Under the pieces are notes generated by a model, which worked only from the letters and a program-made list of their open reading frames with translations, was not told the DNA's origin and ran no database searches. The position numbers and the translations under genes are program-made. DNA of 64,000 bases, from NCBI GenBank assembly GCA_965153355.1, contig OZ231128.1, forward strand, positions 17,794,001-17,858,000, given 5' to 3'. The DNA is from Flaccisagitta enflata (taxonomy: Eukaryota; Chaetognatha; Sagittoidea; Aphragmophora). How positions within the stretch are numbered: position 1 is the first letter of the stretch; each line of letters starts with the position of its first letter. Below are positions 1 through 14,281 of this stretch, piece after piece.

Positions 1-460
1 TTTTTGGTATTAAGATGCTGAGGTACCATTTTTTTTATTCTTGAATATGAAACTACAAACATAGAAGAATATTTTTCTAACTTTTTCTTTCAAAATTTCT
101 ACGTACTAGGTACCCTGGGGTACCCCGGGGTACTACCCCTAGGGGTAAAAACCCCAAAATGATTTTTTTTTGTTCAAATTTTTTTCCTTATAGATTCTTT
201 GGGTTAATACAAGAAGATTGACACCAAGATTGTCCTTTTACTATAAAAAATGGCTGAGGTATAGCTATTCAAAGTTCTGGGGGTACCCGGGGGAGCCAAA
301 ATTTCAAACCCCCCTAAAACCCAAAATAGAGGTCCAAGAGCGAAAATCTTCGAGATTCTTGAATATCTCCCCAAGAGCTACCTTTACACCAAAAAAGAGC
401 AAATTCTATTTTTTTAGGGTTTTCAGTTTGGGTGATCTGTCATGAAACCACCCAGGTAAC
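1..460. other. Presumed RIOK2 intron 3, no exon seen
   Basis: AT-rich sequence with GGTACC/CCGGGG-like short palindromes. It lies downstream, in gene sense, of the RIOK2 exon whose donor is at 459-460. I searched the minus strand for the expected metal-binding exon of the kinase and did not find one, so the gene probably continues left of the window. Confidence 0.5.
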
Positions 461-2785
<2,325 letters not shown>

Positions 2786-2826
2786 ATGGTCCCGATTGGG
2801 GGTCTCTCTCTCTCTCTCTCTATAAG

Positions 2827-3468
2827 ATCTGACGAGCTCCGTTTTGTTTTTCATGATGCCGACACTGCGTTCAATGCAGATATCAACCCTGCTCCTTGCA
2901 CCGGAAGTATCTTTGACAACGATGATACAATTGTGGACCCCACGCCTGACGATAAAGCGCCTAACGACAAAATTGTCGATGACGATGTCAAAGAAGGTGC
3001 AAATATCGACCCTTCTCCTCGCGTCGAAATTGTCGACAAAGAAAACGCAGATAATGAGCCCGATTTTCAGACATCAGGTGCCGGCGTCGGTGACGACAGC
3101 ATGGACATTATTCATCAACGAAAGAAGATGAAGACAAACGAAAACTAGTACGGATCTTTCGGACACATTTAAATTTTCAGGAACAAAAGACATGGTGCAT
3201 GATGAGCCATGATAATGACCATGATAATGACGAAAACAACGATGATGAGTTTGATGATAGTGATGATGACGGCGATGATGAAAAGCTGTTGACGATGATG
3301 CTCTTTCCTAGAGAAACCACGAATTATATCGCAATGTTATCTAGTTACCGAAAGACAGACGCATCTAACATTGTCAAACCTTGTCATATTTGGTCAGAAG
3401 CAGTGATCCAGCATCTTTTTCGGTTAATGGGTAGGGGCGGTGATGCAGAAAACCACCTGCGCTTGTAA
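2827..3468 (+). CDS. Possible acidic protein, two plus-strand open segments (weak)
   Basis: Not a recognised family. A CT-rich tract ending TATAAG (2805-2826) resembles a splice acceptor and opens a frame of about 106 codons from 2828 that is rich in Asp and Pro and ends in a basic stretch (QRKKMKTNEN) before TAG at 3146-3148. A second frame at 3199-3468 starts with a run of Asp, Asn and His and ends in a less biased segment (HIWSEAVIQHLFRLMGRGG). AATAAA lies at 3508-3513, right after the second stop. A short intron between them cannot be made frame-consistent from what I see: a GT at 3149-3150 with the AG before 3181 would still leave the TAG. They could be exons of one divergent gene or chance frames in biased sequence. 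Confidence 0.3.
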
Positions 3469-5400
3469 ACCTTAGGCTTATGTCTTATATCTTTGTTAAT
3501 ATAAATCAATAAAAAAAAAAGATTAATGTCACGGTGCACACGAGCAGCAAATTCGGGAGGTGATTTTTTGTGAAAATCCAGATTTGTTCGAATGCAAAAA
3601 ATTGGATTTTTTGAAACATGGTCTTGTTTTCATACATATTTAAAAAGAGCTATGTCTTTAGAATTACAAATTTTTGCATTCATAGACAAATTAAGAATTT
3701 CACCCAAAACAAATCAAGAAATATGAATTAATTTTTCTTTTATTTTTCTCAATTTTTTATATTGATTTTGTAAATATATTTTGTTTTCAATGCAAATAGA
3801 TTGATAATTTATACTGAAATGAATTTTTTCAGAAAAAAAGTTCAATTTCATCACTTGACTTTTTTTTAAAATATGACCATGAAAATTGCCCCTTCATGCG
3901 CACCACGACTTATTTCCTTGCGCGTAATTAAAATGCTTTCTCGGTTTTCATCGTGATTTTTTTGATGATCAAAATTATGTCTAAAAAAAAAGTGTTTAAA
4001 CCTACCAACCTACAGATCTATCGACGGACAGACACGTTTGAATAGAGGTGATTTCCGGCGGGAGACTCACAGGCTTAATTTGTATGAATAACGCTTAATT
4101 ATGAGTTATTTTTTGGCCAATTTGTCGCGCCCGTCTTTCAGCAGCAATTATTTATGCATCAGTGAACCCAACGCCATGATTACAGCAAGAAAACCCAGCC
4201 TGAATCCAACTTTGGTTTTCTTTTTTACGCTTTTATGATTGATGGACGCGGTCTTATTTTCATGTAACCAGAGTGTAACCTGAGCTTTTTTTTATCAATT
4301 TTCTATTTGAGCAGCCTTTTGTCAGTTATTTTTCGATTGGATAGTCTACATCAGGTTCTGACCAAAGTATAAGATCACATTTGTCACTTGTTTTGCGCGC
4401 GATGAACGTTAAAACGCACCTAAAAGAGAATAAGGCAAAAACGACATTTTTTCATCAATTTTCATAATATAATTAACATTAACTGTTAACGGGGTTATGA
4501 TAAATGATAAACATACGGAAATAAGACCCAAAGAGGTCTAAGACAGCATAGTAAGTGCCCATCAAAAAAGAAATGCGCATGCATTCTCGATCTTGGCTCT
4601 GTACGCAAAAGTTGAATTTCGGACAATTGGTATTTTTCAACAATTTAATTGTCCCAACCGTGTCCGGCATGTGTAGGTAACCTCTGCTTCAAAGATGGGG
4701 GCATAAAATGTCAAAATTCAGTCTTCACTTTTAGTATATAACGCAACCGAGTAGAGATAAGCAAAAATACCCACTCATTTGTACATATCTCGTCTCCTAG
4801 GATAAGATGTCTGAATTTCGGACAATTGGTATTTTTCAACATTTTGACGAAAAAAAACTAAATCGCTAAGTCTCATTGCCGGAACGATTTTGACGCTTTT
4901 GAGCATAAAAACGAAGTGGGAAACGTCTCTAGATCGATCAAAAGGACGATCTTTAGCATTACTATTACAGAAATCTTTACGACTTGATACCAGAATATGC
5001 AAATTAGCCGCAAATCAGGTTTTTCTTTGGTTGTTGATTTAGCAGTTAAATATTTAATTCTTTCTTAAAAACGAAATAACTATTTCAAGTAGAAGCTAAA
5101 ATTCTTTTATTTGCTTGGTTAAGACGGTCTCCAGGCGTTCCCGGGCTTGATTATTGGTCGAAAACGGCTGGAGGGCGTCTTGGCCAAGCGAGTTGCCTTT
5201 CAGATCAATGTCAAAAGGCCGAATCGGCTTCCTTGAATATATATCAATGAATATATAAACTCGAATATATATCAATGAATATATAAACTCGCAAAAACCT
5301 GACTCGCAATATATATCCGCGAATATATAGAAACTCGATTTTAATTGTTCAAAATCTGAACAAGTGTCTGACTCGAAACAGAAGCGAACTCTAGTCACGA
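3469..5400. other. AT-rich intergenic region with short repeats
   Basis: No convincing gene. It holds a direct repeat of about 29 bp (GAATTTCGGACAATTGG...) at about 4614-4643 and 4812-4841, and a tandem of about 29 bp (GAATATATATCAATGAATAT...) at about 5234-5330. The small open frames here have no recognisable content. Confidence 0.6.
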
Positions 5401-5540
5401 GACGTGTTACGACGTGTCGACGTTACGACAAGGACGGTTGCGGTAAAGACAGTTGCGGCAGACGGTTGCGGTAAAGACAGTTGCGGCAAGACGGTTGCGG
5501 TAAAGACGTTTCGCAACGAAGCACGACAATTCCGGCAACG

Positions 5541-6608
5541 ATGAGCAAAGACAAAGAAAGAATCAATTCGGTGCGAGACGACGACGGCGACGACGACTTA
5601 AGCGATGACGAGGATATGCCAATGCCGGGGCTCGTTCCGTTTGACCCCGAAAATGCGTCGGCGTTGACGTCGGCGTCGTCGGCGGCGAGAGCCAAACGCG
5701 AAGGAAAAAAAGTCAGGAATCCGTGCGGAAAATGCTCAAAGGAATGCAACACGGGAACGAGCATAAGGTGTGGATACTGTGCATTCTGGTTTCACGCAAA
5801 GTGCATCGACGGTATGACCGCGGAATTCATCGACACCTGCGACAAGCTAAACAAGATCGGAGGCGGATCCGCGTTTCTATGCGTTATCTGCCGCAAAATC
5901 ATTTCGCTGCACAACAAATTCATCAACGATTTGCAAGGTGAGATGAAGGATCTTAGGCACCAGCTGCACGTTGCGCAACTCGAGATAAAGAATTTGACTG
6001 GGACGGTCGCAAGATTGGAGGACAAGTCTCAACAGGTGACATGCATAGTGGGAAATATGGAGAAAGAGATAGAGACCGGGATGGAGAAAGCCATCCAAGG
6101 GGCAAAGGAAGAAATGGTGGCAGAGACCAAGGAGAAAGAGGCAAGAAGCGCAAACATCGTCATCTATGGAATCGCAGAATCAACCAAGGAAAGCGACGAC
6201 GAAAGGAAAGCAGACGACGTGGCAAAGACGAACGAGGTGGTGGAGGCGCTGGAAGTGGAAGTGAACGGCGCAATTGAGGTTAAGTTCCGCGCCGGGAAGA
6301 GGAACGCGGCAGCCGAAAAACCAAGGCCATTGATAGTGAAAGTGGACGACGGCGAGACGCGAGAAAGAATTCTCGACAACGCGTACCGTTTGGGAAGGAA
6401 GCAAGGCTGGAGAGAGGTCTACGTGGCGCCGGACATGACCCCAAAGGAACGGGAAGAGGACAGGAAGATGGTAGCGGACTTAAGGAAGGAAGCAGAGGAG
6501 AAGACGGAGGAAGCAAGGACGGAAGGAAAGCAGGGAAAGTGGGTGATGGTGGGAAGGAAGGGGAGAAGGAAATTGGCATGGAAGGAGGATGGCGGAAGGA
6601 GAGCCTGA
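5541..6608 (+). CDS. LINE ORF1: PHD-finger, coiled-coil RNA-binding-type protein
   Basis: ATG at 5541 is the first methionine in the frame, giving about 355 residues. A Cys/His cluster, about residues 57-112 (CGKCSKEC, RCGYCAFWFHAKC, FLCVICRK), fits a C4HC3 PHD finger. A long charged coiled coil follows (about 125-195), then a domain starting SANIVIYGIAES that resembles the folded RNA-binding part of LINE ORF1 proteins, and a basic Lys/Arg/Glu-rich tail. In related CR1-like elements ORF1 coats the element RNA as a nucleic-acid chaperone; the PHD finger is a known addition in several invertebrate CR1-group LINEs. The frame is intact. It overlaps ORF2 by 31 bases if ORF2 starts at ATG 6578. Confidence 0.85.
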   Translation: MSKDKERINSVRDDDGDDDLSDDEDMPMPGLVPFDPENASALTSASSAARAKREGKKVRNPCGKCSKECNTGTSIRCGYCAFWFHAKCIDGMTAEFIDTCDKLNKIGGGSAFLCVICRKIISLHNKFINDLQGEMKDLRHQLHVAQLEIKNLTGTVARLEDKSQQVTCIVGNMEKEIETGMEKAIQGAKEEMVAETKEKEARSANIVIYGIAESTKESDDERKADDVAKTNEVVEALEVEVNGAIEVKFRAGKRNAAAEKPRPLIVKVDDGETRERILDNAYRLGRKQGWREVYVAPDMTPKEREEDRKMVADLRKEAEEKTEEARTEGKQGKWVMVGRKGRRKLAWKEDGGRRA

Positions 6609-9450
6609 AGGTGGCGTTGATGAACGCGCAGAGCATTGTAAATAAGATGGACGAACTGAGAGCTATGGTGGTTATATCGAGACCAGACATTATAGCGATA
6701 ACTGAGACATGGGCCAACGATGCGATCGGAGATGCTCTGCTTATGATCGATAATTATGAGATAGTTGCGAGGTGCGACAGAAATGACACGGAAGGCGGAA
6801 GAGGAGGAGGAATTATTGTGTATGCGGAAAAAAGTGTATGTGCATGGCAAATCGATATAAACACAAATTTTAACCAGGCTGTGTCGGTTAAAGTTAAAAA
6901 TGGATGCGAGGACTTAATCTTAAGTGTCATATACAGATCGCCCAATTCTAGTCGCGTGAACGATGAGGCGCTGTGTAACTGGATGAACGGACTATCGGGG
7001 ACAAATCTTCTTATTGGTGACTTTAATTATCCAGATATCGATTGGGAGAACGGATCAAGCGGTTCGCGTGGACGAGCGTTCTACGAAACTACGGCGGACC
7101 TGTACATGGAACAACACGTCGTAGAAGCAACGCACGTAAGTGGTCACATACTGGACCTTGTTCTCTGTAACCGCGAGGAATTGGTCAGAGCAGTAAAATC
7201 AGATGGTCGCATTGGTAAAAGCGACCACGATGTAATTACTTTTGAAGTAATGGCGACGTATAGAAATGTAAAACACCAAAGAGCGGCCCCGAACTATAGG
7301 CGCGCAAACTTCGCAGCGATGAGAGCCGCATTGGAAGGGAAGGACTGGAAAGGGATAATGAGAGATATGAACGTGAATGAAGCATGGGTTTATCTGAGAG
7401 ACGAAGTAAAAGCAGTGATGCAGGCTCATGTACCACTAAAGAAACCGAGGAAGACAAACGATCCGCCCTGGTTTAATCACGAAATAAAAAAGAAAATCGA
7501 AGAAAAGAAACAAGCCTGGAAAAGGTGGAAGAATACAGGCAAAACCAGCGACAAAGAAGAATATAGGAAGAAGGTAACAGAATTGAAGAGAAAGATAAGA
7601 AACGGAAAGAATCAAGTAGAACGGAATATCATGAAAAATAGAAAACTCAACCCGAAAATGTACTACGCGCACATTAATAGGGCGAAGGTAGCGAAAAGCA
7701 AAATCGGGCCACTGGTACATAATGGAGAGACAATCATGGAGCCAAAAGAGCAGGCACGAGTGCTTAATGAGTACTATGCATCCGTTTTCACAAGAACGGA
7801 AGGAGAGGTGCCGGAAGCGAGAATAAGGAGTGGAGGAGAGGTATTGTCGCAAATACAGGTGACGGAAAATTGTGTAAGGGAGGTGATTGAAGGGCTGAAA
7901 GAGGATTCAGCAGCAGGACCGGACGAGATTCCACCAAGAATCATAAAAGAACTTAAAAACGAAATTGTTACCCCAATTACGATTGTCTTCCAGAAGTCGC
8001 TGAGTGAGAAGAAAATTCCGGATGACTGGAGACTCGCCAATGTGACGCCGATTTTCAAAAAAGGGAAGAAGTGTGAACCGGGCAACTATAGACCGGTAAG
8101 TCTTACGAATGTAGTCGGCAAGATGATGGAGAGAATCGTCAAAAATCATTTGGTAAACCACGTGGAGAGAAACAATCTGATGTCCAACTCTCAACACGGC
8201 TTCAGAGCGGGACGATCTGTTCAGACAAACTTGATCGAATTCTTCGACGAAATGACGAGATGGTGGGACGACGGCAAATCCTTCGATGTGCTATATCTAG
8301 ACTTCAGCAAAGCCTTCGATAAGGTATGTCATGCGCGACTGGCGGTCAAACTGAGAGAATTTGGTGTAAATGATGACATATTGGAATGGCTGATGGACTG
8401 GATGCGCGGGCGGAAGCAGCGAGTAAAAGTTGAGGGAGAATTTTCGGAGTGGGTGGATGTAGTAAGCAGCGTGGTCCAAGGTTCTGTCTTAGGAGGAATC
8501 TTGTTCGATCTGTTCATCGATGACATTGATGAAGAAACCATAGAAGCGTTTTTGAGAAAATTCGCCGATGACACTAAGGTGGCAAAACTCATCGAATCTC
8601 TCAGGGACGCGGAGGAGCTACAGAAGGTCATCAACCAACTGACAGATTGGGCGAATCGATGGGGGATGGCTTTTAATGTGAAAAAATGCAAGATTCTGCA
8701 CTTCGGACGAAAAAACCCCAAGCACAAATATTTCATGAATGGAATTGAAATATTGGAAGCTAACGAGGAAAAGGACCTTGGGGTGTGGATTGAACACACT
8801 ATGAAGCCAGCAAAGCAGTGTGCAACAGCGGCAAAGGCAGCGAACTTTGCGCTTGGTCAGTTGCAAAGAGCTTTCCATTACCGCAAAAAAGAATACGTCA
8901 TCCCACTTTATAAGACGTTCATAAGGCCAAAACTCGAGTTTGCGGCTGCAGCCTGGTGCCCATGGACGGAAGGCGACATCAAGACGCTAGAGAAGGTGCA
9001 AGAGCGAATGGTGCGATCATTGTCGGACGTGAAAGGCTCCTCATATGAAGAAAAATTGGAAGACGTCGGTCTAACCACACTCCGAGAACGAAGGAAACGA
9101 GGGGATATGATAGAGGTGTTCAAGACCTTAAAGGATTCAACAAAGTAGATAAGGGGAGCTGGTTCGAGGAGGTTGGAGAAGAGGCCCGGTCAACGCGAGC
9201 AACTGTGAATATTACCGAGGAGGGCGAGGAAAGGAAGAAGCACGTGCTGAATGTGGATCGTGCAAGACTGGAGATACGTCGTAATTTCTTTACGATAAGA
9301 GCTGCAAGTGAATGGAATAAACTGCCGGACTCGCTGAAGGAGCTGACGTCAGTCAACAGCTTCAAGAATGGATATGACAATTGGAAAAAAACTCAAACGC
9401 CGGAAGCGGCGGGCGGTGAAGACAACGCAAACGGAGGGACAACACGCTGA
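6578..9450 (+). CDS. LINE ORF2: AP-endonuclease and reverse transcriptase, one frameshift near the C-terminus
   Basis: The first in-frame ATG is 6578. The N-terminus matches an endonuclease/exonuclease/phosphatase fold: LMNAQSIVNK, DIIAITETW, LIGDFNYPDIDW and KSDHDVITFE are in the expected order. The reverse transcriptase follows with FKKGKKCEPGNYRPVSL, QHGFRAGRSVQTNL, YLDFSKAFDKV, VVQGSVLGGILF and the catalytic FADDTK. A C-terminal segment typical of CR1/Jockey ORF2 (RRKRGDMIEVFKTLK) is cut by TAG at 9146-9148. From about 9133 the conserved tail (EWNKLPDSLKELTSVNSFKN) continues in another frame to 9450, so a one-base deletion near 9131-9134 is the simplest reading. The endonuclease and polymerase motifs are intact. 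Confidence 0.88.
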
Positions 9451-9709
9451 AAAAAAATGAAAAAAAACTCATACACCGCCACACGACCTGAAACGAAATC
9501 CCCGCAATGCTGGCCCAGGCTGGCCTAGGGGCATCATCCTCTACTCTACTCTACTCTAAGTAGCCTGAAATGCGCTCGAGCTGACTATCTGATATCCATC
9601 AAGTACTTCAAAAAATTCATTCTTGCCCTAAGCAAAATAAAAGACTAGTTTTCGCAAAACGAAAAGAACAGGAAAAAAAGATAATCTGATGCGATGACAA
9701 AGTAATAAC

Positions 9710-9710
<1 letters not shown>

Positions 9711-9794
<84 letters not shown>
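9711..9794. repeat. (GA)n microsatellite
   Basis: An almost uninterrupted AG dinucleotide tract between the LINE and the transposase-like gene. Confidence 0.95.
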
Positions 9795-9799
<5 letters not shown>

Positions 9800-9911
9800 G
9801 AACAATGAATGAAAGGGGCGATCGTGACTCCTCGGGAGTCGGCACTTTTTTTGGGGGAGGAGAGAGGGCCTGGGCGTATAGATTTATAAACTCTCCGGGG
9901 GACTTAACTAC

Positions 9912-12900
9912 CTAAAACATATATTCGGCGATGAGAGAAGGAAAATCACCATCCTGAATGTCAAGAACCTCGATTTCCTTCCCGTCAACAAAGACATTTT
10001 TCTGTTCATAAACAAGTGGCGGTGAACGAACAATGGCGCCATCAAAAGTTAGTAGCTTCGCGCCCGCAGAGGTAAAGTGACTTGCACCCCCTTGAGTTTT
10101 TGTCAAGATTTTTCCCTTCAGCAACTGTTCGTCGGCCATTTCTCCCCGGCCCTTGGTGATGAGGATGAAATTCAGATCTTGGCGTTGGCCCCTTGCAATT
10201 GCAATAACAGAGCCTGGACGAGCCAATTCTGCCATCTCATTGCGATGCCGATCTTGACCGGCCCTCGTTTTGGACGCTGCTCTGGCTCTGACGACTGAGT
10301 TGGAAGAGACGCGAATCATGTCAACAAGTTTGAGAGGGCCGAGTTCATTCGTGCGTCGACAGTTGATGAAATCACCCCATTCGCACGTAGCACACGAGAA
10401 GCAAGATGATTCTCTAACAAGTAATTGTCCCGGAATGGCAGTTGTGTGAAGTTGGTGCAGTTGGCGAGTTTTCTCAATCGGCTCCCAATCAGCCAGTGAC
10501 TCTTTGACATCACCAGGGTTTACAACCTCTCCATGGAAACCGCTGTAAAAAAAAAACCCTTGTTGTCCCCTCGACCTTTGCGTGTCTTCTGCAGGTCAAC
10601 AAAGTTCATGGTCTCGAGATGGGCAGCAACATTTTCAATGGTCCGAAGTGGACGGCCACTCAATTCCTCCTTATGCAGCTCAGTTTTCGCCAGAGCATTT
10701 GCATGGTCGACCTCACACTTTCCATGACCCGCGCAAGAGAAGTCGAGAGTACAATCAGGACAATTCGGGCAAAGCGGTCCAGAGGAGAGGTGTTCAACAC
10801 AGAGATTCTGTCGACTTTCTGCTATTGAACCAAAAACCTTCCTCGAGCAAAATTGTCCGGCGCATTTGTCGGGTCGAAGAGCCATAGACGAGAAGGTAAG
10901 ACCAAACGTCTCTTTTATCCAGAGGACCATGCGCCGATGACAGAAAGCAACCATGTGATGGTCTTGTTCTGGCCTCTCAAAAAAAAAGGCAAAATAGACC
11001 TTGTTTTTTTTTAATTTGCCCGTCTCTGGATCAATAGCAAGAAAGAAAGCCACTGACGCCAAGAGTGTCAAGAGTTTACCAGCCCAGTGCATCGATTGGA
11101 ACTCTTCCCATTCTTTGAGCGCATACTTCTCGGCGAAATCGCTGATGACGACCAACTGCTTCAGGTCCAGATTGCTCAAGTGTTTATCAAGTTCGTTCTT
11201 CTGGTTCTCAGCGAGAACGAGAACGATGAAGGGCAAAACCGCAGATTTTCTCTTTTAGATGGATGGCGAATTCATTGGGCGACGACTCTTTCATCTGAAC
11301 GCCGAGCCTACCAGAATCGTCTATTTCAATCGAATGAAATTTGAATTGAACATCTGGTGAAGCTGAATTCCATTGTTGGGTGAGTTGATCCATTTTGTCT
11401 GGTCAGGTCCACACTTGTCACATTCTTCCTTCAGACAGGCACGCGATCGCTCTTCATCCAGACAAAGGAGAGAGTCGACAAACTCGACATAGTGCTCAAA
11501 TGGCGGCAATGGAAGAGAGCAACGTTTGCAGTTAGAAACAGCATCTTCATAGGCGAACTTTACATTCGTATGTGCCGAGCAGAGACACACCTGATTGTGA
11601 ATTAAAGTATGAATTGAAGGGCCTGTTTTTACTCAGCTCAGTAAAATCTGCATGATACGATTCACATATGACACGGTCCCCGGAAATTCGCGATTTTCAC
11701 TGCCGCAGCCAGTTTTTCACTCAGAAAAAAAATCGATCAAACACTTCCATTCAAATATCCAAAGTATATAGAGGTGTATACTCATTAAGAATTTGCATGG
11801 AAATCTTGTAGAGATAACTTAAACAGCATGAAATGTATCAATGTGCAATGAAAAATCAGTTATTTTCTGAAGAAAATTATCTTTTTTCACTAGATAAGGC
11901 CCCACAGAAAACTCTTAATTTGCATAGAAAATGACAAATTCAAAAAACTAAAAACATGGCCCTTGTCCAAATACATTTAGTAAAAAAGCCATGTTCTTGG
12001 AAATGCAAAATGCAAAAAAATTTTATCACTCAGTTTTCAGTAAAACGATTTCCTTATCCGTTTCTTTTCTCTACGTAAATTGTTGATAAAAGTTTTTTTT
12101 CCCGTGAAAGATGGTTGAAAGAGCCCATTGATAGAGCTGTTGTTTCAAATCAGCACAAGGAAGCAATATTGTAAATAGAAACTAAACATGTAGTATGTCA
12201 ACTATAGTGACAAGAAAATCGCGTGCTCAAAAGAAGCGTGTCATATAAATTTTCATTGGTTCAGTTATCTGCACGCATTTGAAGTTAACTCAGACGTGAT
12301 GAAAATGCAAAATTTTCATAGTTTCTAGTTGCGGACACATAACTCTATAAGGCTTTGTACGTTTGTCTGTCTGTTGGTCACACTCGAGTTAAAAGTGAGC
12401 ATTTTTGGTGCTGCAGTAGTCATTGTCTTTGTGTGTGAGTAAGCATGGGGTGGGAGAAGGTATTGATGGGAGTTGTATGCCCCTGCCCATCTGTCCGCAA
12501 CGATATTGTGAACCCGCATCACTTCTTAACAGCTAAAACCTCTACAAATTCATCAATTCATCTCTTGACTTTATAGTAAATGATTTTTGCATTTCAGCTT
12601 GTGTATGAAATCAAGCATGAATTCATATTTGGTCTCACCTTCCGATCACTATCCTTTGGCGACACTACCCACTTTGGTCGAAGTGAAAAAAAGAGACCGG
12701 TAGAGACATGTCCGTGATTTTTCACAAAATTTGCATGTAGTTTCGAAACATTGTCCGTCAAAAAGCGCCGCTGATGAACCTCCTCAACACCGTTTATCTG
12801 GCGGTAAAAGTTCACATAATTTGGGTTAAATTAAGTCTAGTGATACCATTCGCGCCTACAATTATAAAGGCGTGACAGTGTTGGCTGGATCATAATTCAC

Positions 12901-14219
12901 TATCTGTGACAATATTCATCTACTAGTTTGTTACTCTAAAACTTAACTGACCTTGATTCTGACCACATCTCTTTGGCGTGAAGTCGGCGTTGAATTTTCC
13001 TCGTAAAAACGCCGGATAAGTTCGCGTTTCTCGAAAAATTTGTCGGTCTTCCTTTTCCGTTTTAATGCATTAGTAACGGCATTTGAAGAAGGTCGTTGAT
13101 TGCCGTCTTCTTTCGCTTCTTTCACGGCTCGTCGGGCGTCCTTCACCATATGTTCACTGATGCCAAAAACTTTGTGAATCTCTTTTCTGGTGAGCGGTTC
13201 AGGACCTTCGACCATTGTTTCGGCAATCAAGCGCCGAAACGCTCTCTCCTCCTTTCGCATCGTTCCTTTTCCTTAAAATTGAAATTAAAATCACAATTCA
13301 CCTCCCCAATCTCCATTGACTTTCTCTGCAACACAATGTATTAAGCATCCGTTGGCCTGTCCTCTTATTTGTCCAGTAATTTGTTTCGAATTAAGACGCG
13401 TTTCGAATTAGGCGTGGTCATTTTACCTTTTCGTTGATGAATCATCTCTGATTCAAAACCAATTTATCGCACTTACCAAGATTTTGATCCAGACGGGTTC
13501 GCAGTTTTTCAACAGCTTTGAGAGCAATTAGTTGAAGCTGTTTTTCTTCTTCCATCTTCTTCTCTTCCGCAGTTTTTTTCCTCCGACGGTGCTTGGCGAC
13601 CTTCTCACGAGTTTTTGCCCTCTCCTCTTCAACCTCCTCCGCCATACTTATCTCATTCTTTCTTATGCTATCTCTGTAGTCTCTCTTTCGAAGTTTTTCC
13701 TTCTTCTTTTTTTCGCCTCCTATTCCCTCCCTTTCTCTCTTTCTTTTTGGGCCAGGCCGCTTTCTTGATGGCAGCTGCGCCGATTCTGAGGATTCGCGTG
13801 AAGGTGAGATAGACGGGGATGATGTGCGCGACGATGCGCGGGACGATGCGCGGGACGATGCACGGGACGATGTCGGTGATGGTGTCGAGAATCGTGAAGA
13901 CGACGGTGATGAGACAGGCGAAGCCGTTTGTGAGGTAGCAGTTGAGATGGGTGAAGATGAGCGTGGACGCTTAGCGGCAAATGAAGAGAGGGCAGAGGTC
14001 ATCTTGGGCGTCACGTCATCAGTGGGCCGGACCGCACGCTGCTCGGCCTCTTTGGAAGGGGACATCAACAACACGCTTCGTTTGTTCTGTGAAATATGAA
14101 TGGGAAGTTCTTGAAATAAATTCATGTTCTTATCCACGTTCTGTTTTTTGTGCTGTCAGTATATGTCTGTGTGTCTCTGTCTGTCTCTCTCTCTCTGTCT
14201 CTCTCTGTCTCTCTCTGTC

Positions 14220-14281
<62 letters not shown>

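Larger units (their letters stand above)
5400..9558 (+). mobile_element. CR1-like non-LTR retrotransposon (LINE), nearly full length
   Basis: A two-ORF LINE. The 5' end carries imperfect tandem copies of ACGGTTGCGGTAAAGAC (about 5430-5515). ORF1 (PHD finger, coiled coil) overlaps ORF2 (endonuclease plus reverse transcriptase). After the ORF2 domain comes a short 3' UTR that ends in a (CTCTA)n run at about 9538-9557, typical of CR1-clade elements, which end in a short tandem repeat rather than poly(A). I saw no target-site duplication. The 5' boundary is approximate. Confidence 0.88.
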
